Source: UBA6918 sp040754425
GTDB taxonomy: Bacteria > Pseudomonadota > Gammaproteobacteria > Burkholderiales > Thiobacillaceae
DNA: 64,000 nucleotides
Reading direction: 5' to 3'
Assembly: GCA_040754425.1 (NCBI GenBank)
Contig: JBFMCR010000008.1
Span: forward strand, 1 to 64,000
In this document: piece after piece, positions 15,466 through 24,390 of the stretch
Numbering within the stretch: position 1 is the first letter of the stretch
How the letters are laid out: every line of letters starts with the position of its first letter
Notes under the pieces: generated by a model
What the model was told of the DNA's origin: nothing
The model's input: only the letters and a program-made list of their open reading frames with translations
Databases searched by the model: none
Program-made: the position numbers and the translations under genes

Positions 15466-17313
15466 TCAGTTGACGGATATGGTGCGCGCCGGCGCTTCGC
15501 CTCGGCTCGCAGGCATGAAGTTTAGCGTGACGCGGGTGCCGGCGGTTGCAGGCTGTTCCACCGCCAGCACGCCGCCGAGGCTCCTGGCCCGCTCTTCCAT
15601 GATCTTCATGCCGTAATGGTGCGCGCCCGCGGCCTTGCGGATGCCGATGCCGTCGTCCTCGATCACGGCGGAGACGGCGCCGCTGCCCAGGCATTCGACC
15701 CTCACCTTGGCGCGGCTGGCATGGGCATGGTTGATGACATTGGCCAGCGCCTCGCGCACGATCTGCAGGGTATGGATTTCCTCGTTGGGAGACAGCATGC
15801 AGCCGGCCAGATGCACTTCCAGTTCGATGGGAATGCCGCCGCGCCCGGAAAACTCCGCCACGGCATTCTGCAATGCGATGGCAAGTCCGCCGCCTTCGAT
15901 GCGCATGCGGAAGGTGGTGAGCAGTTCGCGCAACTGGCGGTAGGCGCTGTTCAGCCCCTCGCGCAATTCGTGCAGCACCTGGGCGGCTTCGCTGCCGCCG
16001 CTGTCGATGTAGGGCTTGAGACGACTGACCTGGATTTTCATGTAGGCGAGCGACTGTGCCAGCGAGTCGTGCAACTCGCGCGCGATCGCGGCGCGCTCTT
16101 CCAGCAGCGAGAGACGATGGCTCTGCTCTGCGCGCTGTGCCGTGCCGATGGCGATGCCGATGTGGCGCGACAGCGCTTCCAGCAGCTGCGTCTGCCACGG
16201 CGCCAGCTGCATGTCCTGCGGCAATTCCATCTGCAACACGCCGTAGGTATGCTCGGCGTCCTTGAGCGGCAGCGACAGCAGTCGCTTGCCGCCTCTGATG
16301 GTGTCGACCGTCAGCGTCCTGTGCGCCAGGCATTCCTCGCAGCTCATGAGCCCGCACACGTCGACGTCTCCGCGCGCGGGTTCGAGCGTGCTGGCGATGA
16401 TGCCGGCGCGATGCTCGCCGGTTTCCACCAGGCAGGCGAGGCCATGACCGGCGCCGAGCACGTTTTCCAGATCCTTCAGCAGGATGGCGTAGGTGTCGTG
16501 CGCCACCGGCCCGCTGTAGAGGCGGGCGATGGAGTGGTAAAGCAGTTCCAAGGAGCGGTTGGCGATGGTGAGTTCGGCGGTCTTCTCTTCCACCCGCGCC
16601 TCCAGGTTCTGGTACAGCTTGGAGAGGTCTTCCGCCATGAGGTTGAAGGCCTGGCCCAGGCGCCCGATCTCGTCTTCGCCCTCGAGCGTGGTGCGCGCGG
16701 CCAGGTTGCCGCGGCCGATCTGGTCGGTCAGATCCAGCAGTTCGCGCAGCGGATGCACCAGGATGTTGTTGACGAGGTAGATGGAAAGCGCCACCACCAG
16801 CAGTGTGGCGATGACCGACACGCCGAGGATGACGCGCATGACCAGGATCTTGGCTTCGGTGGCGTCCTCGATCTGCTTGACCAGGGTATTGATTTGGTCG
16901 ACGAAGTCCGGAATGCGGTCCAGCACGTCGCCTGCGGAAGAAGACAGGCCGGGTTTGATCTGCGTGCGCCAGGCGGTGTCGATCCGGCGGTAGGTGCGAT
17001 TGAGTTCGGCGGTTTCGTCCGCAGGCAGCAGGCCGACGATGGAGGGCGCATTCAGATCGCTTTCGAAACGCGCCATGGCCTGACGCATGCTTTCCTGCCC
17101 GGCTGCGCCGCGCTGATAGAGCGAAGCCATGCGCCAGCTCTGCATGCGCAGGCTGCCCGCGATGTTGATGGCCTCGCCGCTGCCCTGTGTGGTTTCCGCC
17201 ACCAGCCACGAGGTGGACATGCTCACCACCGCCAGCAGGGTGATGGCGACGAACATGCCGCCCAGCCTGAGCAGCAGCGAGTTGCGCAATTTGTTTCTCA
17301 GCAGACGGCTCAA
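15466..17313 (-). CDS. narX: Nitrate/nitrite sensor histidine kinase NarX
   Basis: A 615-aa sensor kinase. Order: N-terminal membrane helix (about 14-34), periplasmic domain with a P-box-like GEAINIAGSLRMQSWRMA, second membrane helix, HAMP domain, coiled coil, a central cysteine-bearing module with CGLMSCEECLA, the H-box ARELHDSLAQSLAYMK and an HATPase_c domain ending in GTRVTLNF. The start is probably a TTG at 17313 with GGAG six bases upstream; an ATG-free frame reaches back to 17439 through sequence unlike NarX. Divergent from narK1. Confidence 0.9.
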   Translation of the reverse strand: MSRLLRNKLRNSLLLRLGGMFVAITLLAVVSMSTSWLVAETTQGSGEAINIAGSLRMQSWRMASLYQRGAAGQESMRQAMARFESDLNAPSIVGLLPADETAELNRTYRRIDTAWRTQIKPGLSSSAGDVLDRIPDFVDQINTLVKQIEDATEAKILVMRVILGVSVIATLLVVALSIYLVNNILVHPLRELLDLTDQIGRGNLAARTTLEGEDEIGRLGQAFNLMAEDLSKLYQNLEARVEEKTAELTIANRSLELLYHSIARLYSGPVAHDTYAILLKDLENVLGAGHGLACLVETGEHRAGIIASTLEPARGDVDVCGLMSCEECLAHRTLTVDTIRGGKRLLSLPLKDAEHTYGVLQMELPQDMQLAPWQTQLLEALSRHIGIAIGTAQRAEQSHRLSLLEERAAIARELHDSLAQSLAYMKIQVSRLKPYIDSGGSEAAQVLHELREGLNSAYRQLRELLTTFRMRIEGGGLAIALQNAVAEFSGRGGIPIELEVHLAGCMLSPNEEIHTLQIVREALANVINHAHASRAKVRVECLGSGAVSAVIEDDGIGIRKAAGAHHYGMKIMEERARSLGGVLAVEQPATAGTRVTLNFMPASRGEAPARTISVN

Positions 17314-17344
17314 TGTCTTCTCCAGACTTGCGAATAAAAGGGTA

Positions 17345-17452
17345 TACCACTTTTCCCCCACCGGCTTTCCGCTCGCACCTGCGCGCGAAAAAAACGCAAA
17401 CCAAATCAATGTGTTTGCAACTACCCCCTCTACCACCAAAGAGGTAGAGGGG
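17345..17452. promoter_or_regulatory. NarL heptamer cluster in the narX-narK divergent promoter
   Basis: Near-consensus NarL heptamers (TACYYMT) occur at 17345 (TACCACT), 17422 (TACCCCC) and as a 7-2-7 pair TACCACC-AA-AGAGGTA at 17431-17446, whose right half read in reverse is a perfect TACCTCT. The pair is embedded in a 10-bp palindrome CCCCTCTACC/GGTAGAGGGG (17425-17452). GCAAAC/GTTTGC (17396-17418) is another inverted pair. No full FNR site was found by eye. Confidence 0.6.
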
Positions 17453-17546
17453 CCGCTTTGCCCCTCGGAACCCCCTCTGGCGGTGCGTGCTTTCGCAGCT
17501 TATAAAGACTCCACACTCTTCATTCACGCGCATGGCGGGGCAGTTT

Positions 17547-18812
17547 ATGACATCCCAACAATCCAAGGCCTGGTCGGTCGTCATCATGAGCACACTGGCT
17601 TTCACGGTGTGCTTCATGGCGTGGATGATGTTCGCCGTCATCGGCGTGCCGATCAAGCAGCAGCTCGGCCTGAGCGAGACCGAGTTCGGCATCCTCGTCG
17701 CCACGCCGGTGCTCACCGGCTCGCTCATCCGCGTGCCGCTGGGCATGTGGACCGACAGGTTCGGCGGGCGCATCGTGTTCTTCGTGCTCATGCTCACCAC
17801 GGTCATCCCGATCTGGATGATCTCGCGGGCCACCGAATACTGGCATTTCCTTCTGACCGGTCTCTTCGTCGGCATGGCGGGCGGCTCCTTCACCGTCGGC
17901 ATCGCCTACTGCGCGCGCTGGTTCCCAAAGCAGAAGCAGGGCCTGGCCATGGGCATCTTCGGCGCCGGCAATACCGGGGCTGCCGTCACCAAGCTGGTCG
18001 CGCCCATCATCGTGGTCGGCTACGGCTGGACCATGGTGCCCAAGGTCTATGCGGTGCTGATGCTGGTGACCGCCATCCTGTTCTGGTTCTTCACCTACAG
18101 CGATCCTGCACACAAGGTGGGCAGGCACGTCACCATCCGCGAGCAGCTCGCCGCCTTCAAGGATCCGCGCGTGTGGCGCTACAGCCAGTACTACTCCATC
18201 GTGTTCGGCGGCTATGTGGCGCTGGCGCTGTGGATGACCAAGTACTATGTGAGCGAGTACGGCTTCGACCTCAAGACGGCCGCGTTGCTGGCCGCCGCCT
18301 TCAGCATCCCCGGCGGCGTGCTGCGCGCGGTAGGCGGCTGGTTCTCCGACAAGTTCGGCGCGCACACCATCACCTGGTGGGTGCTGTGGATTTCGCTGGT
18401 GTGCCTGTTCTTCCTGTCCTACCCGCAGAGCAGCATCACCATCCAAACCGTTACCGGCCCCTACACATTTCATGTCGGCCTCAACGTGACGGTGTTCACT
18501 ATTCTGCTCTTCACCCTGGGCGTGGTGTTCGCCATCGGCAAGGCCTCGGTGTTCAAGTACATCTCGGACGACTACCCGCACAACATCGGCGTGGTTTCCG
18601 GCGTGGTGGGTCTGGCAGGCGGCCTGGGCGGCTTCCTCATGCCCATCCTGTTCGGCGCCCTGGTCGACCTCACCGGCATCCGCTCCTCGGCCTTCATGCT
18701 GATGTTCGGCGTGGTGTGGGTGTCGCTCATGTGGATGTACTGGACGGAAGTGCGGCCGATGGACGCGAGGCGCGAAGCGAAGCGCATCGAGCGCGCCGAC
18801 CTCATGGAATGA
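17547..18812 (+). CDS. narK1: NarK1-type nitrate transporter (MFS)
   Basis: A 421-aa major facilitator protein with about 12 membrane helices. The nitrate-signature glycine-rich segment AMGIFGAGNTGAAVTKLVAP and the arginine in LIRVPLGMWTDRFGGR are characteristic of nitrate/nitrite porters. In denitrifiers NarK1 is taken to be a nitrate/proton symporter paired with a NarK2 antiporter. The ATG at 17547 has GGCGGGG upstream; ATGs at 17532 and earlier lack a ribosome site. narK2 follows after 33 bp. Confidence 0.9.
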   Translation: MTSQQSKAWSVVIMSTLAFTVCFMAWMMFAVIGVPIKQQLGLSETEFGILVATPVLTGSLIRVPLGMWTDRFGGRIVFFVLMLTTVIPIWMISRATEYWHFLLTGLFVGMAGGSFTVGIAYCARWFPKQKQGLAMGIFGAGNTGAAVTKLVAPIIVVGYGWTMVPKVYAVLMLVTAILFWFFTYSDPAHKVGRHVTIREQLAAFKDPRVWRYSQYYSIVFGGYVALALWMTKYYVSEYGFDLKTAALLAAAFSIPGGVLRAVGGWFSDKFGAHTITWWVLWISLVCLFFLSYPQSSITIQTVTGPYTFHVGLNVTVFTILLFTLGVVFAIGKASVFKYISDDYPHNIGVVSGVVGLAGGLGGFLMPILFGALVDLTGIRSSAFMLMFGVVWVSLMWMYWTEVRPMDARREAKRIERADLME

Positions 18813-18845
18813 CCCCGCAACCGGATTACTGACAAAGGAAACGAC

Positions 18846-20459
18846 ATGCAAACCAACATCAAGGAATGGAATCCGGAAGACCCGCAGTTCTGGGAATCCA
18901 CCGGAAAATCCATCGCCTACCGCAACCTGTGGATATCCATTCCCAGCCTGCTTCTTGGCTTCGCCATCTGGCTGATGTGGGGCATCATCACCGTGCAGAT
19001 GCTGAACCTGGGCTTTCCCTTCACCAAGGAGGACATGTTCAGCCTGACCGCCATCGCCGGCCTCTCGGGCGCGACGCTGCGCATCCCCTCCTCCTTCTTC
19101 ATCCGCATCGCCGGCGGGCGCAACAGCATCTTCCTCACCACGGCACTGCTGATGATCCCCGCATTCGGCACCGGCCTCGCCCTGCAGGACAAGGACACGC
19201 CGCTGTGGGTGTTCCAGCTGCTGGCGCTCTTGTCCGGCATCGGCGGCGGCAACTTCGCCTGCTCGATGTCGAACATTTCCACCTTCTTTCCCAAGCGCCT
19301 GCAGGGCACCGCGCTCGGGCTCAACGCCGGGCTGGGCAACTTCGGCGTCACCACCATGCAGGTCCTGATTCCCCTGGTGATGACCGCAGGCATCTTCGGC
19401 GCGCTTGCAGGCGGCCCGATGGAACTGGTGAAAGACTCCGGCTGGCTCTTCGGCAAGATTCCCGCCGGCACGCCGACTTTCATCCAGAATGCCGGCTTCG
19501 TCTGGCTGCTGGCGCTGGTTCCGCTGGCCTTCCTCGGCTTCTTCGGCATGAACAACCTGCTGCCGATCTCACCCGCCATCGGCGGCACCCTCCCGGCCTT
19601 CGCCAAGATCCTGTGGCTCTATGGCCTGGCCATGGTCACCGCCGGCGTCGGCCTCTACCTCTATCTTCCGCCCAAGGCCGGCGGACTCGGCCTGCTCAAC
19701 ATGTGGGTGGCGCTGCCGCTCATCATGGTCGGCACCCTGTTCATCATGCGCCTGTTCGCTTTCGGCGAAATGAAGGCCGGCATCCAGAAACAGTTCGCCA
19801 TCTTTTCCAACAAGCACACCTGGTCCATGACCGCGCTCTACGTGGTCACTTTCGGCAGCTTCATCGGCTTCTCCGCAGCCGTGCCGCTGTCGATCACGGT
19901 GATCTTCGGCGACCAGCACCTGTTCGATGCCGCCACCCAGACCTGGAACCACGTCAAGAACCCGAACGCGCCCTCGGCCCTGACCTGGGCCTGGATTGGC
20001 CCCTTCGTCGGCGCGCTGATCCGCCCGGTCGGCGGCTGGATCTCCGACAAGGTCGGCGGCTCCATCGTCACCCAGATCATCTCGGCGGTGATGGTCGCGG
20101 CCTCCGCCTACGCCGGCTGGATCATGCTGCAGGCCTACCAGTCGGCCACCCCGGAAATCTACTTCACCCAGTTCATGGTGGTGTTCGTGATCCTGTTCGC
20201 CGCCTCCGGCATCGGCAACGGCTCCACCTTCCGCACCGTGGGCGTGATCTTCGATCGCGCGCAGGCCGGCCCGGTGCTGGGCTGGACCTCGGCGGTGGCG
20301 GCCTACGGGGCCTTCATCGCGCCGGTGGTGATCGGCGACCAGCTCAAGGCCGGCACCCCGCAATACGCCATGTACGGCTTCGCCGTGTTCTACGCCGTGT
20401 GCCTGGTGCTGAACTGGTGGTTCTACCTGCGCAAGAACGCCTACATCAAGAATCCGTAA
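18846..20459 (+). CDS. narK2: NarK2-type nitrate/nitrite antiporter (MFS)
   Basis: A 537-aa major facilitator protein, longer than NarK1 because of loops and an N-terminal cytoplasmic extension (NPEDPQFWESTGKSIAYRN). It has the nitrate signature GTALGLNAGLGNFGVTTMQ and a second one in FAASGIGNGSTFRTVGVIF. It exchanges external nitrate for nitrite produced by NarGHI. An AAAGGAAACGAC ribosome site precedes the ATG. Between it and narG lies a hairpin repeat. Confidence 0.92.
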   Translation: MQTNIKEWNPEDPQFWESTGKSIAYRNLWISIPSLLLGFAIWLMWGIITVQMLNLGFPFTKEDMFSLTAIAGLSGATLRIPSSFFIRIAGGRNSIFLTTALLMIPAFGTGLALQDKDTPLWVFQLLALLSGIGGGNFACSMSNISTFFPKRLQGTALGLNAGLGNFGVTTMQVLIPLVMTAGIFGALAGGPMELVKDSGWLFGKIPAGTPTFIQNAGFVWLLALVPLAFLGFFGMNNLLPISPAIGGTLPAFAKILWLYGLAMVTAGVGLYLYLPPKAGGLGLLNMWVALPLIMVGTLFIMRLFAFGEMKAGIQKQFAIFSNKHTWSMTALYVVTFGSFIGFSAAVPLSITVIFGDQHLFDAATQTWNHVKNPNAPSALTWAWIGPFVGALIRPVGGWISDKVGGSIVTQIISAVMVAASAYAGWIMLQAYQSATPEIYFTQFMVVFVILFAASGIGNGSTFRTVGVIFDRAQAGPVLGWTSAVAAYGAFIAPVVIGDQLKAGTPQYAMYGFAVFYAVCLVLNWWFYLRKNAYIKNP

Positions 20460-20465
20460 CCGAGG

Positions 20466-20545
20466 GCCCAGGGGTCAGGGGCCGGGGGTCGGAGAAAAGC
20501 GCGGCAACACCGCTCAACCCCAGAATCCTGAATCCTGATCCCTAG
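20466..20545. repeat. Imperfect hairpin repeat of GGGGTCAG/GGATTCAG units
   Basis: The left arm is built of AGGGGTCAGGGGCCGGGGGT units and the right arm of the complementary kind CCCCAGAATCCTGAATCCTG. A second member is at 31882-31998. It fills the narK2-narG gap, directly before the narG ribosome site. Confidence 0.65.
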
Positions 20546-20564
20546 CAAAAGCAAGGAGCAAACA

Positions 20565-23500
20565 ATGAGTCACTTCCTCGACAGACTGACGTTCTTCAAG
20601 AAGAACATCGGCGAGTTCTCCAACGGCCACGGCGTGGTCAGCAACGAAGACCGCAGCTGGGAGAACGCCTACCGCAGCCGCTGGCAGCAGGACAAGGTGG
20701 TGCGTTCCACCCACGGGGTGAACTGCACCGGGTCTTGCAGCTGGAGAATTTTCGTCAAGAACGGCCTCATTACGTGGGAGATTCAACAAACCGACTACCC
20801 GCGCACGCGCCCCGACCTGCCCAACCACGAGCCGCGCGGCTGCCCGCGCGGCGCCAGCTATTCCTGGTACGTGTACTCGGCGCAGCGCGTGAAATACCCG
20901 CTGATCCGCGGCCGCCTGATGGAGATGTGGCGCGAGGCCAGGAAGACCATGAACCCCGTGGAAGCGTGGAAAGCCATCACCGGCGATCCCGAGAAGGCCA
21001 AACGCTACAAATCGGTGCGCGGGCAGGGCGGCTTCGTGCGCGCCGGCTGGGACGAGGTCACCGAGATCATCGCCGCCGCCAACGTCTTCACCATCAAGGA
21101 ATACGGCCCCGACCGCATCTATGGCTTTTCACCCATACCGGCCATGTCGATGGTGAGCTATGCGGCGGGCAGCCGCTATCTCTCGCTCATCGGCGGCGTG
21201 TGCGGCTCCTTCTACGACTGGTACTGCGACCTGCCGCCCTCCTCCCCGCAGGTGTGGGGCGAGCAGACCGACGTGCCGGAATCGGCCGACTGGTACAACT
21301 CCACTTATTTAATGGTGTGGGGCTCCAACGTGCCGCAGACGCGCACGCCCGACGCCCACTTCTACACCGAGGTGCGCTACAAGGGCACCAAGACCGTGGC
21401 GGTGTCCTCGGACTTCGGCGAGATGGTGAAGTTCGGCGACATCTGGTTGGCCCCCAAACAGGGCACCGATGCCGCGCTGGCGCTGGCCATGGGCCACGTC
21501 ATCCTGTCCGAGTTCCACAACAAGGGCAAGAGCGAATACTTCGATTCCTACTGCCGCCAGTACAACGACCATCCCATGCTGGTGATGCTCAAGGAGCACG
21601 AGGGCAAGCTGGTCGCCGACCGCTTCCTGCGCGCCTCCGACCTTTCCGGCAAGCTCGGCCAGGACAACAACCCCGAGTGGAAGACGGTGGTGTACGACGA
21701 GAACACCGGTTATCTCGTCGCGCCCAACGGCTCGATCGGCTTCCGCTGGGGCCAGTCCGGCGCCTGGAACCTGGAAATGCGCGACGGCTACTCCAATAAA
21801 GAGGTCAAGCCGCAACTCACCCTGCTCGGCAGCCATGACGAAATCGCCGGAGTGGCCTTTCCCTATTTCGGCGGCGAGGACCACGACGAGCTGCTGGTGC
21901 GCAACATGCCGGTCAAGGTCATCAGCGTCGGTGGGAAAGATGTGCGCATCGCCACCGTCTACGACCTGATGATGGCGAACTACGGCGTCGACCGCGGCCT
22001 CGGCGGCCCCAACATCCCCAGGGACTACGACGACGACGTGCCCTACACCCCGGCCTGGGCCGAGAAGCATTGCGGCGTGCCGCGCGCCGACATCATCACC
22101 GTTGCGCGCGAATTTGCCGACAACGCCGACAGAACCCGCGGCAAGTCCATGGTCATCCTCGGCGCGGCGTTGAACCACTGGTACCACAACGACATGATCT
22201 ACCGCGGCATCATGAACCTCTTGATGATGTGCGGCTGCATCGGACAGTCGGGCGGCGGCTGGGCGCACTACGTCGGCCAGGAGAAGCTCAGGCCGCAGAC
22301 CGGCTGGACGCCGCTGGCGTTCGCCCTCGACTGGCACCGCCCCTCGCGCCAGATGAACTCGACTTCGTTCTTCTATGCGCACACCAGCCAGTGGCGGCAT
22401 GAAAAGCTGTCGGTGTCGGAAATCCTGTCGCCCACCGCAGACAGGAGCACGGGCGACTACCGCCTGATCGACTTCAACGTGCGCGCCGAACGCATGGGCT
22501 GGCTGCCCTCCGCCCCGCAGCTGGATGCCAACCCGCTGGAGATCACCAGGGCGGCGGATGCCGCCGGCATCGACCCGGTGAAATACGCAGTCGAACAGAT
22601 CAAGAACGGTGCGATCAGATTCGCCAGCGAAGACCCCGACAACCCGAAGAACTTCCCGCGCAACCTGTTCGTGTGGCGCTCGAATCTTTTGGGTTCCTCG
22701 GGCAAGGGCCACGAGTATTTCCTCAAGTACTTCCTTGGCACCCAGAACGCGGTGCTGGGCCCCGACCTCGGCGAACTCAATGAAGCCAAGCCGAAGGAAG
22801 TCGTATGGCACGACAAGGGTGCGGAGGGCAAGCTCGACCTCCTGGTGACGCTCGACTTCCGCATGTCGACCACGTGCCTCTATTCCGACATCGTGCTGCC
22901 CTCGGCCACCTGGTACGAGAAGGACGACCTCAACACCTCGGACATGCACCCCTTCATTCATCCCTTGAGTGAAGCAGTGCAGCCCTTGTGGGAATCGAAG
23001 TCCGACTGGGAAATCTACAAGTTCATCGCGAAGAAATTCTCCGAACTTGCGGCCACACATCTGGGCACGCAAAAGGACCTGGTGCTCACGCCGCTCATGC
23101 ACGACACGCCGTCCGAACTGGGCCAGTCTCTGTCCGTGCGCGACTGGAAGAAGGGCGAGGTCGACCCCATCCCCGGCAAGACCATGCCCAGCATGACAGT
23201 GGTGACGCGCGACTACGGCGACACCTACAGGAAGTTCACCTCGCTGGGCCCCCTGATGACCAAAATCGGCAACGGCGGCAAGGGCATCAGCTGGAACACC
23301 GAGGACGAGGTGAAGCAGCTCGCCGAGTTGAATTACACCGTCACCGAGGAAGGCGTAGCCAAGGGCCTGCCGAAAATCGAATCGGCCATCGACGCCTGCG
23401 AAGTGGTGCTCATGCTGGCACCGGAAACCAACGGCCAGGTCGCGGTCAAGGCCTGGGAGGCGCTGTCCAAGATCACCGGCCGCGACCACACCCATCTGGC

Positions 23501-24269
23501 ACTGCCGCGCGAGGACGACAAGATCCGCTTCCGCGACATCCAGGTGCAGCCGAGGAAGATCATCTCCTCGCCGACCTGGTCGGGCCTGGAGTCGGAGCAC
23601 GTCTCCTACAACGCCGGCTACACCAACGTGCACGAGCTGATTCCCTGGCGCACCCTCACCGGCCGCCAGCAGTTCTACCAGGACCACCAGTGGATGCTGG
23701 ACTTCGGCGAGGGCCAGTGCGTGTACAAGCCGCCGGTCGACACCAAGACCATCGCGCCAATGCTCGGCAGGAAGCCGAACGGCCATCATGAACTCGTGCT
23801 CAACTGGATCACACCGCACCAGAAGTGGGGCATCCACAGCACCTACACCGACAATCTGCGCATGCTGACGCTGTCGCGCGGCGGCCCCCACGTGTGGGTG
23901 TCGGAGTCGGAAGCCAGGGAAGCAGGCCTCGCCGACAACGACTGGGTCGAAGTGTTCAACGTCAACGGCACGCTCACCGCCCGGGTGGTGGTGAGCCAGC
24001 GCGTGCCGCGCGGCATGTGCCTGATGTACCACGCGCAGGAAAAGATCATCAACGTGCCGGGTGCCGAGGTGAGCGGCTTCCGCGGCGGCATCCACAACTC
24101 GGTGACGCGCACCATCACCAAGCCCACGCACATGATCGGCGGCTACGCGCAGCTGGCCTACGGCTTCAACTACTACGGCACCGTGGGCTCGAACCGCGAC
24201 GAGTACGTGATCGTGCGCAAGATGAAGAAAGTGGAGTGGATGGAAGGTCCGCTGGTGGAACGCTCATGA
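20565..24269 (+). CDS. narG: Respiratory nitrate reductase alpha subunit NarG
   Basis: A 1234-aa molybdenum catalytic subunit of the membrane-bound nitrate reductase. His50, Cys54, Cys58 and Cys93 form the FS0 cluster site (E. coli 49, 53, 57, 92). The Mo-ligating aspartate lies in ESADWYNS, and the bis-MGD binding region includes VWGSNVPQTRTPDAHF. It reduces nitrate to nitrite on the cytoplasmic side with electrons from NarH. An AAGGAG site precedes the ATG. The Tat-like N-terminal RR motif of exported relatives is absent, as expected. Full length. Confidence 0.97.
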   Translation: MSHFLDRLTFFKKNIGEFSNGHGVVSNEDRSWENAYRSRWQQDKVVRSTHGVNCTGSCSWRIFVKNGLITWEIQQTDYPRTRPDLPNHEPRGCPRGASYSWYVYSAQRVKYPLIRGRLMEMWREARKTMNPVEAWKAITGDPEKAKRYKSVRGQGGFVRAGWDEVTEIIAAANVFTIKEYGPDRIYGFSPIPAMSMVSYAAGSRYLSLIGGVCGSFYDWYCDLPPSSPQVWGEQTDVPESADWYNSTYLMVWGSNVPQTRTPDAHFYTEVRYKGTKTVAVSSDFGEMVKFGDIWLAPKQGTDAALALAMGHVILSEFHNKGKSEYFDSYCRQYNDHPMLVMLKEHEGKLVADRFLRASDLSGKLGQDNNPEWKTVVYDENTGYLVAPNGSIGFRWGQSGAWNLEMRDGYSNKEVKPQLTLLGSHDEIAGVAFPYFGGEDHDELLVRNMPVKVISVGGKDVRIATVYDLMMANYGVDRGLGGPNIPRDYDDDVPYTPAWAEKHCGVPRADIITVAREFADNADRTRGKSMVILGAALNHWYHNDMIYRGIMNLLMMCGCIGQSGGGWAHYVGQEKLRPQTGWTPLAFALDWHRPSRQMNSTSFFYAHTSQWRHEKLSVSEILSPTADRSTGDYRLIDFNVRAERMGWLPSAPQLDANPLEITRAADAAGIDPVKYAVEQIKNGAIRFASEDPDNPKNFPRNLFVWRSNLLGSSGKGHEYFLKYFLGTQNAVLGPDLGELNEAKPKEVVWHDKGAEGKLDLLVTLDFRMSTTCLYSDIVLPSATWYEKDDLNTSDMHPFIHPLSEAVQPLWESKSDWEIYKFIAKKFSELAATHLGTQKDLVLTPLMHDTPSELGQSLSVRDWKKGEVDPIPGKTMPSMTVVTRDYGDTYRKFTSLGPLMTKIGNGGKGISWNTEDEVKQLAELNYTVTEEGVAKGLPKIESAIDACEVVLMLAPETNGQVAVKAWEALSKITGRDHTHLALPREDDKIRFRDIQVQPRKIISSPTWSGLESEHVSYNAGYTNVHELIPWRTLTGRQQFYQDHQWMLDFGEGQCVYKPPVDTKTIAPMLGRKPNGHHELVLNWITPHQKWGIHSTYTDNLRMLTLSRGGPHVWVSESEAREAGLADNDWVEVFNVNGTLTARVVVSQRVPRGMCLMYHAQEKIINVPGAEVSGFRGGIHNSVTRTITKPTHMIGGYAQLAYGFNYYGTVGSNRDEYVIVRKMKKVEWMEGPLVERS

Positions 24270-24355
24270 GAACTTCGACGATTTTGCGGTGGGACTCCCT
24301 CCTCCACCCCTTGCCCGCACATCCCCTCCGGGGCGGGCCTTTTTACAACGGGCGT

Positions 24356-24373
24356 AACGGGCATGAGCCCGTT
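24356..24373. other. Hairpin in the narG-narH spacer
   Basis: AACGGGC (24356-24362) and GCCCGTT (24367-24373) form a perfect 7-bp stem with a four-base loop in the 121-bp gap between narG and narH, 17 bp before the narH start. It could affect message processing or translation of narH. Confidence 0.5.
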
Positions 24374-24390
24374 GCGCCGGCAAGGAGAAA

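Noticed and set aside
17314..17546. FNR site for narK
   Set aside because: Half-site-like ATCAA and TTGCA occur, but no TTGAT-N4-ATCAA arrangement was found.
14741..17902. A 1053-codon open frame on the minus strand across narX and narL
   Set aside because: It is a shadow of narXL and the intergenic region. Its translation is Arg/Gly/Ala/His-rich low-complexity sequence, whereas the other frame gives complete NarX and NarL domains.
21309..24131. A 940-codon open frame antisense to narG
   Set aside because: High G+C leaves long open frames opposite real genes. The translation has no domain pattern and NarG is complete on the other strand.
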